A DNA stretch of 64,000 nucleotides, taken from assembly GCA_045579665.1 (NCBI GenBank), contig JAZNMO010000127.1, forward strand, positions 11,765 through 75,764, in the 5' to 3' direction. The position numbers and the translations under genes were made by a program. Positions within the stretch are counted from its first letter, which is position 1. Each line of letters begins with the position of its first letter. This document shows, piece by piece, positions 1-9,493 of the stretch. Below the pieces are notes generated by a model that was given only the letters and a program-made list of their open reading frames with translations, was not told the DNA's origin and searched no databases. This stretch comes from COE1 sp045579665 (GTDB lineage Bacteria > Bacillota > Clostridia > Lachnospirales > Lachnospiraceae).

Positions 1-716
1 ACAGCGTATATGTATCGTTACAGGAGAATCGGGGAGGAAATACTTATTGGCAGTTGTTAAAATCAGAGGCATTTCAGCTGGCAATGCAGAATACGGCGAT
101 TTCAGTTTTTGTTATGGTGCCAGTATTGTTGATTGTATCACTGGGATTAGCATTTGCTGCAGAGGCAGGATTGAAGAAGAAGTCTAAGTGGTGGAGTAGC
201 ACATTAGTATTACATATGATTCCGTTTATTATTCCATCGACGATTATTGCTTTTGTAGTAAATTCGCTGTTTAATAGCATGTGGATTCAATCAGATAAGG
301 TATTTTGGATTTTGTTTGTAATATATATATGGAAGAATTATGGTTATTGTTTGTTGATTTTACTTGGCGGTATTAGAAATATTCCGCAGGAAACCTTAGA
401 AGCAGCGAGAGTAGATGGTGCTGGCAGAACTAGAATTTTGTTTAAAATTATTCTTCCGCAGATGAAAACATTTCTTTCATTTTGTATTGTTATGGAAATT
501 GTAGCGGTATTCAAGCTATTTAGGGAAGCATATCTTTTATGCGGAGATTATCCAAACATAGTTGTATATTTTGTTCAGAATTTCATTAATAATAGTCTTT
601 ATGCAATGTCTTTTGAGAAAATCTCAGCATTAGCAGTGGTTTTGATAGTTGTATTTAGTTTTATTATTTATGTATTATATCACTCAGAATTGAAGGGAGA
701 GGCTCATGAAGCGTAA
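1..716 (+). CDS. Sugar ABC transporter permease, MalF type (5' end outside window)
   Basis: Inner-membrane subunit of a CUT1-family carbohydrate importer. The reading frame is open to the left edge; residues such as YVSLQENRGG precede the first possible start (TTG at 54), so the gene begins upstream. Several hydrophobic membrane segments are visible. The EAA loop that contacts the ATPase is clear (ETLEAARVDGAGRTRILFKI, ending near LPQMK). The next permease gene overlaps it by 11 bp, so the two are translationally coupled. No ATPase lies nearby; a shared MsmX-like ATPase elsewhere is inferred. The substrate cannot be read from the sequence. Confidence 0.88.
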   Translation, partial: SVYVSLQENRGGNTYWQLLKSEAFQLAMQNTAISVFVMVPVLLIVSLGLAFAAEAGLKKKSKWWSSTLVLHMIPFIIPSTIIAFVVNSLFNSMWIQSDKVFWILFVIYIWKNYGYCLLILLGGIRNIPQETLEAARVDGAGRTRILFKIILPQMKTFLSFCIVMEIVAVFKLFREAYLLCGDYPNIVVYFVQNFINNSLYAMSFEKISALAVVLIVVFSFIIYVLYHSELKGEAHEA

Positions 717-1494
717 GGATAGTAATTTTGCTTTGTTTGTTTTTCAGATAATAGGTATAGTGGGAATCGTAGGAACAGGAACTTTTCTTTTATATGTTAT
801 CTGGCAGTCGTTGGTTGATGGTAGTACATTAACAGCATCCCATTATTTGGAACTTTTGTTGAATACGCCGGAGTATTGGGTGTTCTTTTGGAATAGCTTT
901 AAAGTTAGTGTGGTGATTTTGTGTGGTACAATTTTAGTTTCTTTGATTGGTGGATATGTGATGTATCGCTATCGTTTTAAGGGAAGTAATTTATTATTTG
1001 GATTGTTGGTTTTATTAATGCTCATGCCTTATCAGGTGTTAATGCTTCCACAGTTGCTGATGATACATAAGTTTCAGTTATTTGACCATTTGGCGGGAGT
1101 TATTTTGCCTAATATTTTCAGTAGTTTCGGAATTGTATTGTTGTTACAGTATATGAAAAAGATACCATATGAGTCCGTAGAGGCGGCGCAGGTGGATGGT
1201 GCTGGTGATATTCGAATCTTCTTTAAAATTGTATTACCACAGATTAAAGAGGGTGTTATCACTCTGGCAGTTTTGAATTTGGTTGATACATGGAATCTGG
1301 TGGAGCAACCACAAAATATTTTAACTGACAGCAGATTATATCCACTATCTATTTCCTTTTCAAAATATGAGACAAGTACGATTGAAGCGTTGAGTGCAGG
1401 AAATATGCTTTTCTTATTACCACTTATTTTATTGTTCTTTATGGGAAAAGATTATCTTGTAGACGGAATTAGTAATACGGTAGTAAAGAAGTAG
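706..1494 (+). CDS. Sugar ABC transporter permease, MalG type
   Basis: Second membrane subunit of the same CUT1 importer, 262 residues. It has an N-terminal membrane segment, about five more, and the EAA loop (ESVEAAQVDGAGDIRIFFKI) followed by LPQIKEG. The ATG at 706 lies inside the end of the upstream permease gene and has a GGGAGAGG ribosome site a few bases before it. The binding protein follows after 19 bp. Family assignment is firm; the substrate is unknown. Confidence 0.9.
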   Translation: MKRKDSNFALFVFQIIGIVGIVGTGTFLLYVIWQSLVDGSTLTASHYLELLLNTPEYWVFFWNSFKVSVVILCGTILVSLIGGYVMYRYRFKGSNLLFGLLVLLMLMPYQVLMLPQLLMIHKFQLFDHLAGVILPNIFSSFGIVLLLQYMKKIPYESVEAAQVDGAGDIRIFFKIVLPQIKEGVITLAVLNLVDTWNLVEQPQNILTDSRLYPLSISFSKYETSTIEALSAGNMLFLLPLILLFFMGKDYLVDGISNTVVKK

Positions 1495-1513
1495 AAAGGT
1501 ACAGATTAAGAGG

Positions 1514-2830
1514 ATGAAAAGAAAATTATTAACAGCTTTTATATCATTGGGTATTATGTGCGGACTTGCAGGCTGTGGCAGTGTGAATCAAACGGTGGAG
1601 ATTCAGATGGAAGCAGGGCCAGAGTTGACAATATACGCAGTAGAAGGCATAGATTTTTATGAGCAGGCAGTGGTAGCGTTTCAGGGTAAATACAAAGAAA
1701 TGCAGATTAATTACGTGACCTTTGAGACAGAAGAGGAATTGGCAAGAAGGTATTCTAACGATGTGGCAACGGGAACACAGCCTGATGTATTATTATTGAC
1801 GGATGAGACGACAATTGATGTATTTAAAGCATGTAAGAATTATAGATTTGCCGATTTGACACCATATTTCGAGAGTGATGAGGCATTTTATGATGTTGTT
1901 TATTTTGAAGAGGCTTTAAAGGCCGGCTGTTATGAGGGTAAGCAATATATTGTACCGTTTAGAATGGAGATACCATACTATTTGATAACAAAAAAGGTAA
2001 CAAATGTTATTGACGTAAAAACTTTACGCGAGGCAAACGGTCAGGAGCAGATGCAGTTGTTAATGAATGCTGCTGATACAGTTAGAGAACAGGGAATTCT
2101 GGAAGATGGTGCATTTTATGTGATGACATCAATGGATCAGAGGTTACGTTCCAGCGGTATATCGTTATGTAGTCTGCAGGATGAAACTTTAGAGCTGGAT
2201 AAAGAGCAAATAAGGTTATTATGCAATTATATGCAGTATATTTTGGATAATAAACAGAATCTGTCAGGTGAAATCGCAACACAGGCAGACATGATGAGTA
2301 TGTTTGCGAATTCTGGAATTATACAGATGTATGATAATCCATTTTATACAGGACGTCTCTTTGATATGATGTTTGAATATTTCTATAAAGAAGATTTTGA
2401 ATGGATTTTGGCTACTTCTGTAGATGAGGCGGGCGCATATCATGCGGATATTACGAAATATGGTATGGTTGATGCTGAAAGTGAGAATATACGTGGAGCC
2501 TATCAGTTGTTGAGATATCTGATGGATTACAAAACAAGAACAGATTTTGGTACAGAAATTTATGTGCACAGAAGTAATACTACCACAGAGTTTGTTAATA
2601 TGTCGGAGCTTACCTCTTTAGGCTCAGGAATGAGAGTGTCATCTATGGGGTATTCCAAGTATCTTCGTGTAGAAAATATGCTTAATAGTTTAACTGATAT
2701 TTCGATTCCTAATCATAAGGTGGAAGAAATCTTTGAAAATGTAACAGCAGATTTTTTTGCGGGAAACAGAGAGTTTGAAGATGTGTATTTGGAATTACAA
2801 AATAGATTAACGATTTACTGGAAAGAGTAA
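1514..2830 (+). CDS. ABC transporter substrate-binding lipoprotein
   Basis: Extracellular solute-binding protein of 438 residues, expected to be lipid-anchored on the outer face of the membrane and to deliver sugar to the two permeases upstream. The N-terminus is a lipoprotein signal with lipobox LAGC, the acylated Cys near residue 21. The mature part has the pattern of family 1 sugar-binding proteins (TIYAVEGIDFYEQAVVAFQ, then a GTQPDVLLLTDE segment). It is quite diverged from classical MalE, so the ligand is not predictable. It lies in the same operon as the permeases and the unknown gene at 2846. Confidence 0.83.
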   Translation: MKRKLLTAFISLGIMCGLAGCGSVNQTVEIQMEAGPELTIYAVEGIDFYEQAVVAFQGKYKEMQINYVTFETEEELARRYSNDVATGTQPDVLLLTDETTIDVFKACKNYRFADLTPYFESDEAFYDVVYFEEALKAGCYEGKQYIVPFRMEIPYYLITKKVTNVIDVKTLREANGQEQMQLLMNAADTVREQGILEDGAFYVMTSMDQRLRSSGISLCSLQDETLELDKEQIRLLCNYMQYILDNKQNLSGEIATQADMMSMFANSGIIQMYDNPFYTGRLFDMMFEYFYKEDFEWILATSVDEAGAYHADITKYGMVDAESENIRGAYQLLRYLMDYKTRTDFGTEIYVHRSNTTTEFVNMSELTSLGSGMRVSSMGYSKYLRVENMLNSLTDISIPNHKVEEIFENVTADFFAGNREFEDVYLELQNRLTIYWKE

Positions 2831-2845
2831 GGGTGGTATAAAGAG

Positions 2846-3577
2846 ATGAAAGAAAAAATAGGAAAACGTATCATATCAGAGCTTTTTGTGATTTTCTTTG
2901 CCATTGCCATATTCTCTACATTTGTTTCAAGATATTTATTTGAGCAGTCTATGCCAGTTGTAATGACAGCATTTACAGAAACAATGACTTTGAAGCAGGT
3001 AGAGGAGTATGAGGCAAAGTTAATCCAGGGTGACGAGGGTAATACATTAAGCTGGGAGATTATAGGAACATCAAGAGAGCTTGAGGTAGGTGATGCAGTT
3101 GTTGTAAGAACTGTGCAGTATCAGAATATAAAGAATGGCTATCGAAAACTGGAAGCAGGATACAAGGCAGTTGATGAATATGAGGCAATTATTACAACAA
3201 CTGGTTTTGCCACAAGAAATGATTCTGGCGGTAACGAAGAGCGAGTATATACCTTTGAGGTTCCGGCACAAGGTAAAATATCAGATAACTATACTTACTT
3301 TGTAAGTGTGGAATATGAGACTTTAGAGAGGGAATATGTTTTGCCAAGTGATTGCTTTATTGGTAATCCGAGCAATTATAGTAGTGGTCTGACTTTGATG
3401 GTAGTAAAGGAAAAGCTGATGCCTTGGGGATATACGAACTATGTTCAGGAAGTAACAGTCAATGCCTTGGAGAGAAATGAGCAATATGTAGCAGTATCTT
3501 TTTATCCCGGAGATAAAATTGTGCGTAACGCAGAGGTTTTGGGATTAAGTGATGGAGACTGGATAAACATTCAATAG
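2846..3577 (+). CDS. Membrane-anchored protein of unknown function
   Basis: I do not recognise the family. The 243-residue product has a short basic N-terminus, one hydrophobic segment (about residues 8-26) that would serve as a signal anchor, and a predicted extracytoplasmic remainder rich in beta-type sequence. It starts 15 bp after the binding-protein gene and is the last gene before a terminator, so it is very likely co-transcribed with the importer. A role as an accessory surface factor is inferred from position only. Confidence 0.65.
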   Translation: MKEKIGKRIISELFVIFFAIAIFSTFVSRYLFEQSMPVVMTAFTETMTLKQVEEYEAKLIQGDEGNTLSWEIIGTSRELEVGDAVVVRTVQYQNIKNGYRKLEAGYKAVDEYEAIITTTGFATRNDSGGNEERVYTFEVPAQGKISDNYTYFVSVEYETLEREYVLPSDCFIGNPSNYSSGLTLMVVKEKLMPWGYTNYVQEVTVNALERNEQYVAVSFYPGDKIVRNAEVLGLSDGDWINIQ

Positions 3578-3590
3578 TTTAAGAGAAGAT

Positions 3591-3630
3591 AAAAAGAATG
3601 CGCTCTGAGTAATCAGAACGCATTCTTTTT
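3591..3630. terminator. Bidirectional rho-independent terminator
   Basis: Perfect arms AAAAAGAATGCG and CGCATTCTTTTT flank a short loop between two convergent genes. It has a T tract on either strand, so it can end both the importer operon (+) and the aldolase gene (-). Confidence 0.85.
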
Positions 3631-3640
3631 AAATATGTAA

Positions 3641-4576
3641 TTAAGCTTTGTTCTCGCTTCCGAGTACGTTTGTAATCTTGTGAGCAACAAGAGCCTTAAC
3701 GTTAGCACGACCTACCTTGAGGTACTCTCTTGGGTCAAATGCTTCAGGGTTGTTGTATAATACTTCACGAACACCTGCTGTCATAGCAAGACGAAGGTCA
3801 GAGTCAATGTTAATCTTACATACAGCACTTCTGGCAGCCTGTCTTAACATCTCTTCCGGAATACCGATAGCATCGTCAAGCTTACCACCGTTAGCGTTGA
3901 TAGTCTTTACATACTCCTGTGAAACGCTTGAAGCACCGTGAAGTACGATAGGGAAGTTAGGGAGACGATTGCTGATTTCGTCAAGGATATCAAAACGAAG
4001 CTGTGGCTTCTGGCCTGGCTTGAACTTGAATGCACCGTGGCTTGTTCCGATAGCAATAGCAAGGGAATCAACACCTGTCTTCTCAACGAATTCTTCAACC
4101 TCATCTGGATGTGTATAGCTTGCATCCTCAGCAGATACATTCACATCATCCTCGATACCTGCGAGCTGTCCAAGCTCACCCTCTACTACAACACCCTTTG
4201 AATGAGCGTAGTCTACAACTCTTCTTGTTAACTCGATATTATCCTTAAATGAATGATGAGAACCATCAATCATAACAGAAGTAAATCCACCGTCGATACA
4301 AGACTTACAGATTTCGAAGTCAGCACCGTGGTCTAAGTGAAGTGCTACAGGAATATCATACTGCATCAAAGCTGCCTCAACGAGCTTTACTAGGTAGTTA
4401 TGATTCGCGTAGTTTCTAGCACCTGCGGATACCTGAAGAACGATAGGAGAGCGAAGCTCACCAGCTGCCTCTGTAATACCCTGTACGATTTCCATATTGT
4501 TTACATTGAAAGCACCAACAGCATAGCCGCCTGCATATGCCTTGGCAAACATGTCTTTAGTAGTAACTAATGCCAT
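3641..4576 (-). CDS. fba: Class II fructose-1,6-bisphosphate aldolase
   Basis: Zinc-dependent aldolase of glycolysis/gluconeogenesis: fructose-1,6-bisphosphate to glyceraldehyde-3-phosphate plus dihydroxyacetone phosphate. Visible signatures are the zinc/active-site block VALHLDHG, then DGSHHSF, GELGQLAG, GTSHGAF, VLHGASS and KINIDSDLR. I chose the ATG at 4576 (MALVTTKDMF, 311 residues). A TTG seven codons upstream is in frame, but it sits in the AGAAGGGATGG ribosome site. The gene is monocistronic, with its own promoter and a shared terminator. A second class II aldolase lies at 24799. Confidence 0.93.
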   Translation of the reverse strand: MALVTTKDMFAKAYAGGYAVGAFNVNNMEIVQGITEAAGELRSPIVLQVSAGARNYANHNYLVKLVEAALMQYDIPVALHLDHGADFEICKSCIDGGFTSVMIDGSHHSFKDNIELTRRVVDYAHSKGVVVEGELGQLAGIEDDVNVSAEDASYTHPDEVEEFVEKTGVDSLAIAIGTSHGAFKFKPGQKPQLRFDILDEISNRLPNFPIVLHGASSVSQEYVKTINANGGKLDDAIGIPEEMLRQAARSAVCKINIDSDLRLAMTAGVREVLYNNPEAFDPREYLKVGRANVKALVAHKITNVLGSENKA

Positions 4577-4619
4577 AGTTAAACCATCCCTTCTCAATTG
4601 AAAATTGTTTTAGCTCAGT

Positions 4620-4654
4620 GTAAAATACTTTAACTAAAAGTTAAATTGTTTTAC
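4620..4654. promoter_or_regulatory. Nested palindrome in the fba leader
   Basis: GTAAAA and TTTTAC form the outer arms, and TTTAACT and AGTTAAA the inner arms around AAA, giving a 35-bp symmetrical element. It lies just downstream of the -10 box and upstream of the start codon. It could be a repressor operator or a leader RNA hairpin; the sequence does not decide. Confidence 0.5.
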
Positions 4655-4662
4655 CTATGCCT

Positions 4663-4691
4663 ATAATATACCTAGGAGTACAAATAGTCAA
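4663..4691 (-). promoter_or_regulatory. Promoter of fba
   Basis: On the minus strand, TTGACT and TATTAT are separated by exactly 17 bp, a good sigma-A type match. The -10 box is about 87 bp upstream of the chosen aldolase start codon. Confidence 0.7.
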
Positions 4692-4929
4692 GTTGTGCGA
4701 ATGGAAAACACAAAACTAAGCAATAAATGGGAAGTACATAAGATAATTTGAAAAATGGTAGATAGTATTCATAATCCACTGTTTGATATGAAATAAAAGT
4801 GCGTAGTGAGAATATTTATGGTAAACTTAAAAATGATTAGGATAATATGCATTCATAAGAGAGCGCAGTATATAAATATTATATATGCAATGTAGGATTG
4901 GCAGAAGATGAAAGGGCGAGGTTATTGAG
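4692..4929. other. Intergenic region upstream of the helicase gene
   Basis: Divergent spacer between the fba promoter and the helicase gene, AT-rich. I found no convincing gene, and only weak AT-rich matches to a promoter for the + strand gene. Confidence 0.5.
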
Positions 4930-6825
4930 ATGAATTACGACAGAATATTGCAGTTTAAGGGAAAATGGAGAAACTATCAGGCAAGAGCGTTGGAAAATGC
5001 AGCAAAGTATTTGCAGGATGGAAAGGTACATATTGTAGCTGCACCAGGTTCCGGTAAGACTACACTTGGAATAGAGCTGATTAAGAGAATGCAGAGTCCG
5101 ACCTTAGTGCTTGCACCGTCGATTACGATTCGTGAGCAGTGGGTAGCCCGTATTATATCGGGCTTTTTATGTGAAGGTGTGAAGGCTGAGGACTATATTT
5201 CACAGGATTTGCGTGACCCAAGAGTGATTACCGTTGTTACCTATCAGGCACTTCATAGTGCACTTAGACGTGAGAAATGTGATGGTAAGGGTGAAGAGGA
5301 TGAGGGAATTGATTACACAGACTTTGATGTGATTGCCATGATTCGTGACAATGCGATTGGTGTATTTTGTCTTGATGAGTGCCATCATTTGCGAAGTGAA
5401 TGGTGGAAGGCATTAGAAGAAGTCAGAAGTGCTTGTAATGGAATCCGTATGATTTCACTTACAGCGACGCCACCGTACGATTCGTCACCATCTATGTGGA
5501 AGCGTTATATTGATATGTGTGGTGAGATTGATGTGGAAATTAGTATTCCAGAGCTGGTAAAAGAGGGAAGTCTTTGCCCGCATCAGGATTATGTATATTT
5601 TAATTATCCGACGAAGGAAGAGCAGAAGCTTGGAGATAAGGAGCTGATGAAGTCCAAGGGCAAGATTCAAAGTATTCGTGATATCGTAGCCCATGAGCAT
5701 AAGTCCTTTGGAGATGAACTTAGACTATTGATTCTGACAGACTTTATTAAGAAGGAATATGAGAAGGCAGTAGGTGACGAGACCAAGGAGGTTTATGAGC
5801 TTGGCGTTGTGCCTTTTTTTGAGATATTAAGAAGAGATATAGAGGAGAGATTGAAGCAGCCACAGGCTTCTATGACAGAGGTGCAAATAGAGGACACAAC
5901 AGAGAAGTCTGAGAAAGCAGATTCTGTATCAACAGGTCAGACAGACCTTTCACAGGTAGGGGTTCAACAGATGAAGAAGTTGCGTCTTGGCGTACTTTGT
6001 GGAACACTTGTAGTCATTCCCGCAGAGGCAAAGACGGCACTCGAGAAAGCTATAGAGGGTGTAGGGAAGGTAACTTTTTCAAGTATTGGACAGTTAGCTG
6101 AGACAGATTATCTCAAGGTAGATGCTGTGGGCGATGCACATTTCCTAACTGCAGCAGTAACTGAGATTTTTACACAGGGCTACATGCAGGTATTGGTAGG
6201 AACCAAGTCGCTCTTAGGTGAGGGTTGGGATTCTCCTTGTATCAATTCGCTGATTCTTGCTAGTTTTGTAGGTTCCTTTATGTTGAGTAATCAGATGCGT
6301 GGTCGTGCGATTCGTGTCTTCAGGGATAAGCCTGATAAGACCAGTAATATCTGGCATTTGGTGTGTATCAATCCGTCTCATTATGACAGTGGGGCGATGC
6401 GCTTGCTGTCTACCTTGCAGGAGGACCAGCAGGAGAACGATGACATGGCATTGTTAGAACGACGTATGGAGCATTTCATGGGACTTCACTATACGAAGGA
6501 AACCATAGAGAGTGGTATGGGCAGAATGAGTATCATCAAACCACCATATACGCCGGAGCATATTGCCCAGATGAATGCGCAGATGCTGGCACTGTCAGCA
6601 GAACGTGATGACTTAAAGGAACGCTGGCAGAAGGCACTGGCTATCTATAAGAAGCCAAAGCTCTCAGGACGTGAAGAAGCGGAGCGTGAGAAGCAGGCTG
6701 AGAAGAAAGAAAAGGAAAAGAAGAAAAAGTCCAAGAAGCGTAAGAAGAGCTTTTGGAAGAAGGCATGGAAATTCCTTGCCGGAGCAGCTGCTGTTGGGTA
6801 TGTGCTGTTGAAGTTTTTCTTGTAA
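4930..6825 (+). CDS. SF2 DEAD/DEAH-type helicase with hydrophobic C-terminal tail
   Basis: ATP-dependent nucleic-acid helicase/translocase of 631 residues, related to the ATPase parts of type III restriction and UvrB-like enzymes. Motif I (APGSGKTT, about residues 38-45), a DECH Walker B box (149-152), motif III TATPP (about 178-182), and motif VI QMRGRAIR (about 455-462) are visible. The region between about 300 and 360 is less conserved. The C-terminus is unusual: a long Lys/Glu-rich stretch (about 580-612) is followed by a hydrophobic segment (KFLAGAAAVGYVLLKFFL), which looks like a membrane tail anchor. No methylase, nuclease or defence partner is adjacent, so its target is unknown. Confidence 0.82.
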   Translation: MNYDRILQFKGKWRNYQARALENAAKYLQDGKVHIVAAPGSGKTTLGIELIKRMQSPTLVLAPSITIREQWVARIISGFLCEGVKAEDYISQDLRDPRVITVVTYQALHSALRREKCDGKGEEDEGIDYTDFDVIAMIRDNAIGVFCLDECHHLRSEWWKALEEVRSACNGIRMISLTATPPYDSSPSMWKRYIDMCGEIDVEISIPELVKEGSLCPHQDYVYFNYPTKEEQKLGDKELMKSKGKIQSIRDIVAHEHKSFGDELRLLILTDFIKKEYEKAVGDETKEVYELGVVPFFEILRRDIEERLKQPQASMTEVQIEDTTEKSEKADSVSTGQTDLSQVGVQQMKKLRLGVLCGTLVVIPAEAKTALEKAIEGVGKVTFSSIGQLAETDYLKVDAVGDAHFLTAAVTEIFTQGYMQVLVGTKSLLGEGWDSPCINSLILASFVGSFMLSNQMRGRAIRVFRDKPDKTSNIWHLVCINPSHYDSGAMRLLSTLQEDQQENDDMALLERRMEHFMGLHYTKETIESGMGRMSIIKPPYTPEHIAQMNAQMLALSAERDDLKERWQKALAIYKKPKLSGREEAEREKQAEKKEKEKKKKSKKRKKSFWKKAWKFLAGAAAVGYVLLKFFL

Positions 6826-6893
6826 AGTAGTTGGGTTGAATAAAGGTGATGAGGAAAGAGAAGGTATCAGGATGAGGCGGGGAATATAGCAAA

Positions 6894-9218
6894 ATGGATG
6901 TCAATCAATTATTAAAGACAAAGAAAAAAGTAACTTATAAGGTAATGGTATTTCGCTACATTTTTCTATTTGCAAGTGTGGTTTTATTGGCGTTTGGTAT
7001 ATATGCAGTCTACGATTATCATCAAGGGACAAAAGAAAGTGCCAAAAGGCAGGCACAGAATACGGCAGTCAGAATAGTTTCGCTAAATGATGAGAGATTA
7101 ACGAACTTGCGACAGTATTATGTAACTATGGCAGAGAATGATTCGATACAATGGATGCTTGACAATAGCATAGAATATTCTAATTACAGCAATTATAAAG
7201 CAGCATATGATGATATGTGTTCTAAGGGTATTTTTGGTGATTATATAGGTAATTTCACATTTGTTAATTTTAAAACAGGATGGGTATTAAGTAATAAAGG
7301 AATGTTTCCTTCGTATGAGACTTATAACTGGGATACGCTACTTGGCATCTATGAAGAGAAAAGTGAAATTGCGAAAAAAAGCTACTGGTCATATGATGAA
7401 GGTGTACAACTGAAAAGTCAGGTAGATCGGAAGTATCGTGTGACAGTAGAAAACAATGGATTAAATTTTATAATGCATCTTCCTTTTTCGTCCTATAATA
7501 CGTTTGCAGTATTTATTGCCAATATTGATATGGATACTTGGCAGGGATGGATACAGGAGGGATTGGGGGAATCTGAAAAAATAGCAGTCATTAGTCAGGA
7601 AGGAGAAGTAATATATGCTTCGGATGAGAGTGTAAGAGAAGAAGGACTGAAGCTATTGCTGAATGGGGAGAAAGAAGGTATTGCAAAGATGAATAAAAAT
7701 CATTATGCGATATATGGTTCAGATTCGGAAATTCTCGGATGGAGGTATTACATATTCAGTGAAATAGGTGGCGGACAGGCAAAGATGAAATTCCCTAATA
7801 CGATTCTGATCGTCATGTTTCTGTTGATTGCATTATGCTTTTATATAACCAGTCATTTGATTTATCTGCCAATTAATGCGTTAATCAAAGATGTGGCTGG
7901 AATAGACGGTGACAGAAAGAAAATTGACGGAAATGAGTTGGACTATCTTGCGGGAAGTTATCAGAATTTAAAGCAGGATAAGCAGGCGTTAGAAGGACTT
8001 TTATATCAGCAACAGGACAAATTGCAGGAGCTTTTTGAATTACGTTTGATTCATGGCGAGGTAAGTACAGAAGAGTGGGATGAATATTTGGAGGGTTTTA
8101 AACTTCGTTCATGGAAATATTTTGCTACAGTAGTCGTAATTCTGAATCTTCGTGATGAAGAGGTGCAGAGTATGGTAAATGAAGATGTAATTTGTCTTAA
8201 ACTCTTGCAGGAGCTTCCGGAGGAAATAAAGAAAAAAGCATGGATGCCGCCAATCTACAATGCAAGTGCGATATTCGCAATCTTTGCAGAGGATGATGAG
8301 GATGCTTTATTGCAAAAAATCAGAAAGTTCTATACTGAGATGCAGGAGTATGCAAAGAAGATATGTGATTATCATATTTTAATGGGAGTTAGTGCAACGC
8401 ATACAAAGTATCAGCATGTTAGAAATGCATATAGAGAGAGCATACATGCATTGACAATTAATAAAGAAATGATAATTTCTTCCCAAGACAAGAAAGAAAA
8501 TGAGAATCAAGAGAGTATCGTGCCGGATTGTCGTTTTTATATAACGAGAAACGTTAATGCAGGAAGTCACTATGATTATAAATTTGAAGAAGAAATCAGG
8601 GCGGCGATTAAGTCGGTAGATAAGATACGATGTTATGATATCACAGATGCTTTCAGCAGATATCTTTCGCAGACACAAGAGAGTAATGAAACATTATTGA
8701 TTTATACCTTGCGTTATGTAAATACCATTTTGCTGACGGCAGTAGAGGCAGATATGAAGCTGTCAGAGTTGTATCCGGATGGATTAAAGAAAATATATCG
8801 CGAGTTGTGGGAAGTGATAGAGCCGGATAGAATCAGACGATACATAAAATGGAAGTTTATTGATCCTGTGATTATGAAACGTATGGAATATATGGAACAG
8901 CACACATATTCCATGATTGAAGAAATAGAAAAAATAATCGCAGAAAGATGTGGAAATATTTCTTTGACAGAATGTGCAGATATGCTAGGCGTGCATCAGA
9001 CTTACATCTGGAAGGTATTAAAGATGGAACGTGGAAGGGCATTTAGTGATTATGTGGAAGAATATAAGCTTGAAGAAGCAAAACGTTTATTGCTGGAGAC
9101 AAAATTAACAGTTGCGGAGATTGCAGACAAGCTTAATTATACAAATGCCCAGAACTTTATCAGATTTTTTAGCAAAAGTACAGGAGTAACACCTGGAAAG
9201 TTTCGAAAGCTGTATTAG
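6894..9218 (+). CDS. AraC-family regulator with extracellular sensor domain
   Basis: A 774-residue one-component regulator of the YesS/YtdP type. It has an N-terminal membrane segment (about 18-40), an extracytoplasmic sensor (about 41-300), a second membrane segment (about 303-325), a cytoplasmic middle region, and an AraC HTH pair at the C-terminus (LTECADMLGVHQTYIWKVLK, then LTVAEIADKLNYTNAQNFIRFF). In Bacillus such proteins control neighbouring oligosaccharide importers. Here it directly precedes an LplB/YtcP-type ABC operon and a rhamnogalacturonan lyase, so control of those genes is likely. A strong terminator follows the gene. Confidence 0.87.
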   Translation: MDVNQLLKTKKKVTYKVMVFRYIFLFASVVLLAFGIYAVYDYHQGTKESAKRQAQNTAVRIVSLNDERLTNLRQYYVTMAENDSIQWMLDNSIEYSNYSNYKAAYDDMCSKGIFGDYIGNFTFVNFKTGWVLSNKGMFPSYETYNWDTLLGIYEEKSEIAKKSYWSYDEGVQLKSQVDRKYRVTVENNGLNFIMHLPFSSYNTFAVFIANIDMDTWQGWIQEGLGESEKIAVISQEGEVIYASDESVREEGLKLLLNGEKEGIAKMNKNHYAIYGSDSEILGWRYYIFSEIGGGQAKMKFPNTILIVMFLLIALCFYITSHLIYLPINALIKDVAGIDGDRKKIDGNELDYLAGSYQNLKQDKQALEGLLYQQQDKLQELFELRLIHGEVSTEEWDEYLEGFKLRSWKYFATVVVILNLRDEEVQSMVNEDVICLKLLQELPEEIKKKAWMPPIYNASAIFAIFAEDDEDALLQKIRKFYTEMQEYAKKICDYHILMGVSATHTKYQHVRNAYRESIHALTINKEMIISSQDKKENENQESIVPDCRFYITRNVNAGSHYDYKFEEEIRAAIKSVDKIRCYDITDAFSRYLSQTQESNETLLIYTLRYVNTILLTAVEADMKLSELYPDGLKKIYRELWEVIEPDRIRRYIKWKFIDPVIMKRMEYMEQHTYSMIEEIEKIIAERCGNISLTECADMLGVHQTYIWKVLKMERGRAFSDYVEEYKLEEAKRLLLETKLTVAEIADKLNYTNAQNFIRFFSKSTGVTPGKFRKLY

Positions 9219-9232
9219 TAAATCATTAATAT

Positions 9233-9297
9233 GAGAATAATCATTTTTTGAATACTGTAAAATCCAGTCTATAAAATGATTATTCTCTTTTTCTTTT
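9233..9297 (+). terminator. Rho-independent terminator after the AraC gene
   Basis: Arms GAGAATAATCATTTT and AAAATGATTATTCTC enclose a smaller ACTG/CAGT hairpin and are followed by TTTTTCTTTT. It separates the regulator from the ABC operon. Confidence 0.85.
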
Positions 9298-9493
9298 GCA
9301 CAAAACATAATTTGTAATTTGGATAATATGTACAAAAAAACATATAAATAGGGTGAAAAAAGAAAATGATTATAGATGTTATGGAAACCAAAAGGTAAAA
9401 TTGCACTATAAGATAAAGCTAATGAGTATTTGGTATGGACAATATAGCCAATAATCATTTGCGTAATGCAGCAAATTAGGAAGGTGAATGCTA

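Noticed and set aside
4930..6825. The helicase as part of a type III restriction or other defence system
   Set aside because: No methylase, nuclease or other defence gene is adjacent; neighbours are an aldolase and a sugar regulator.
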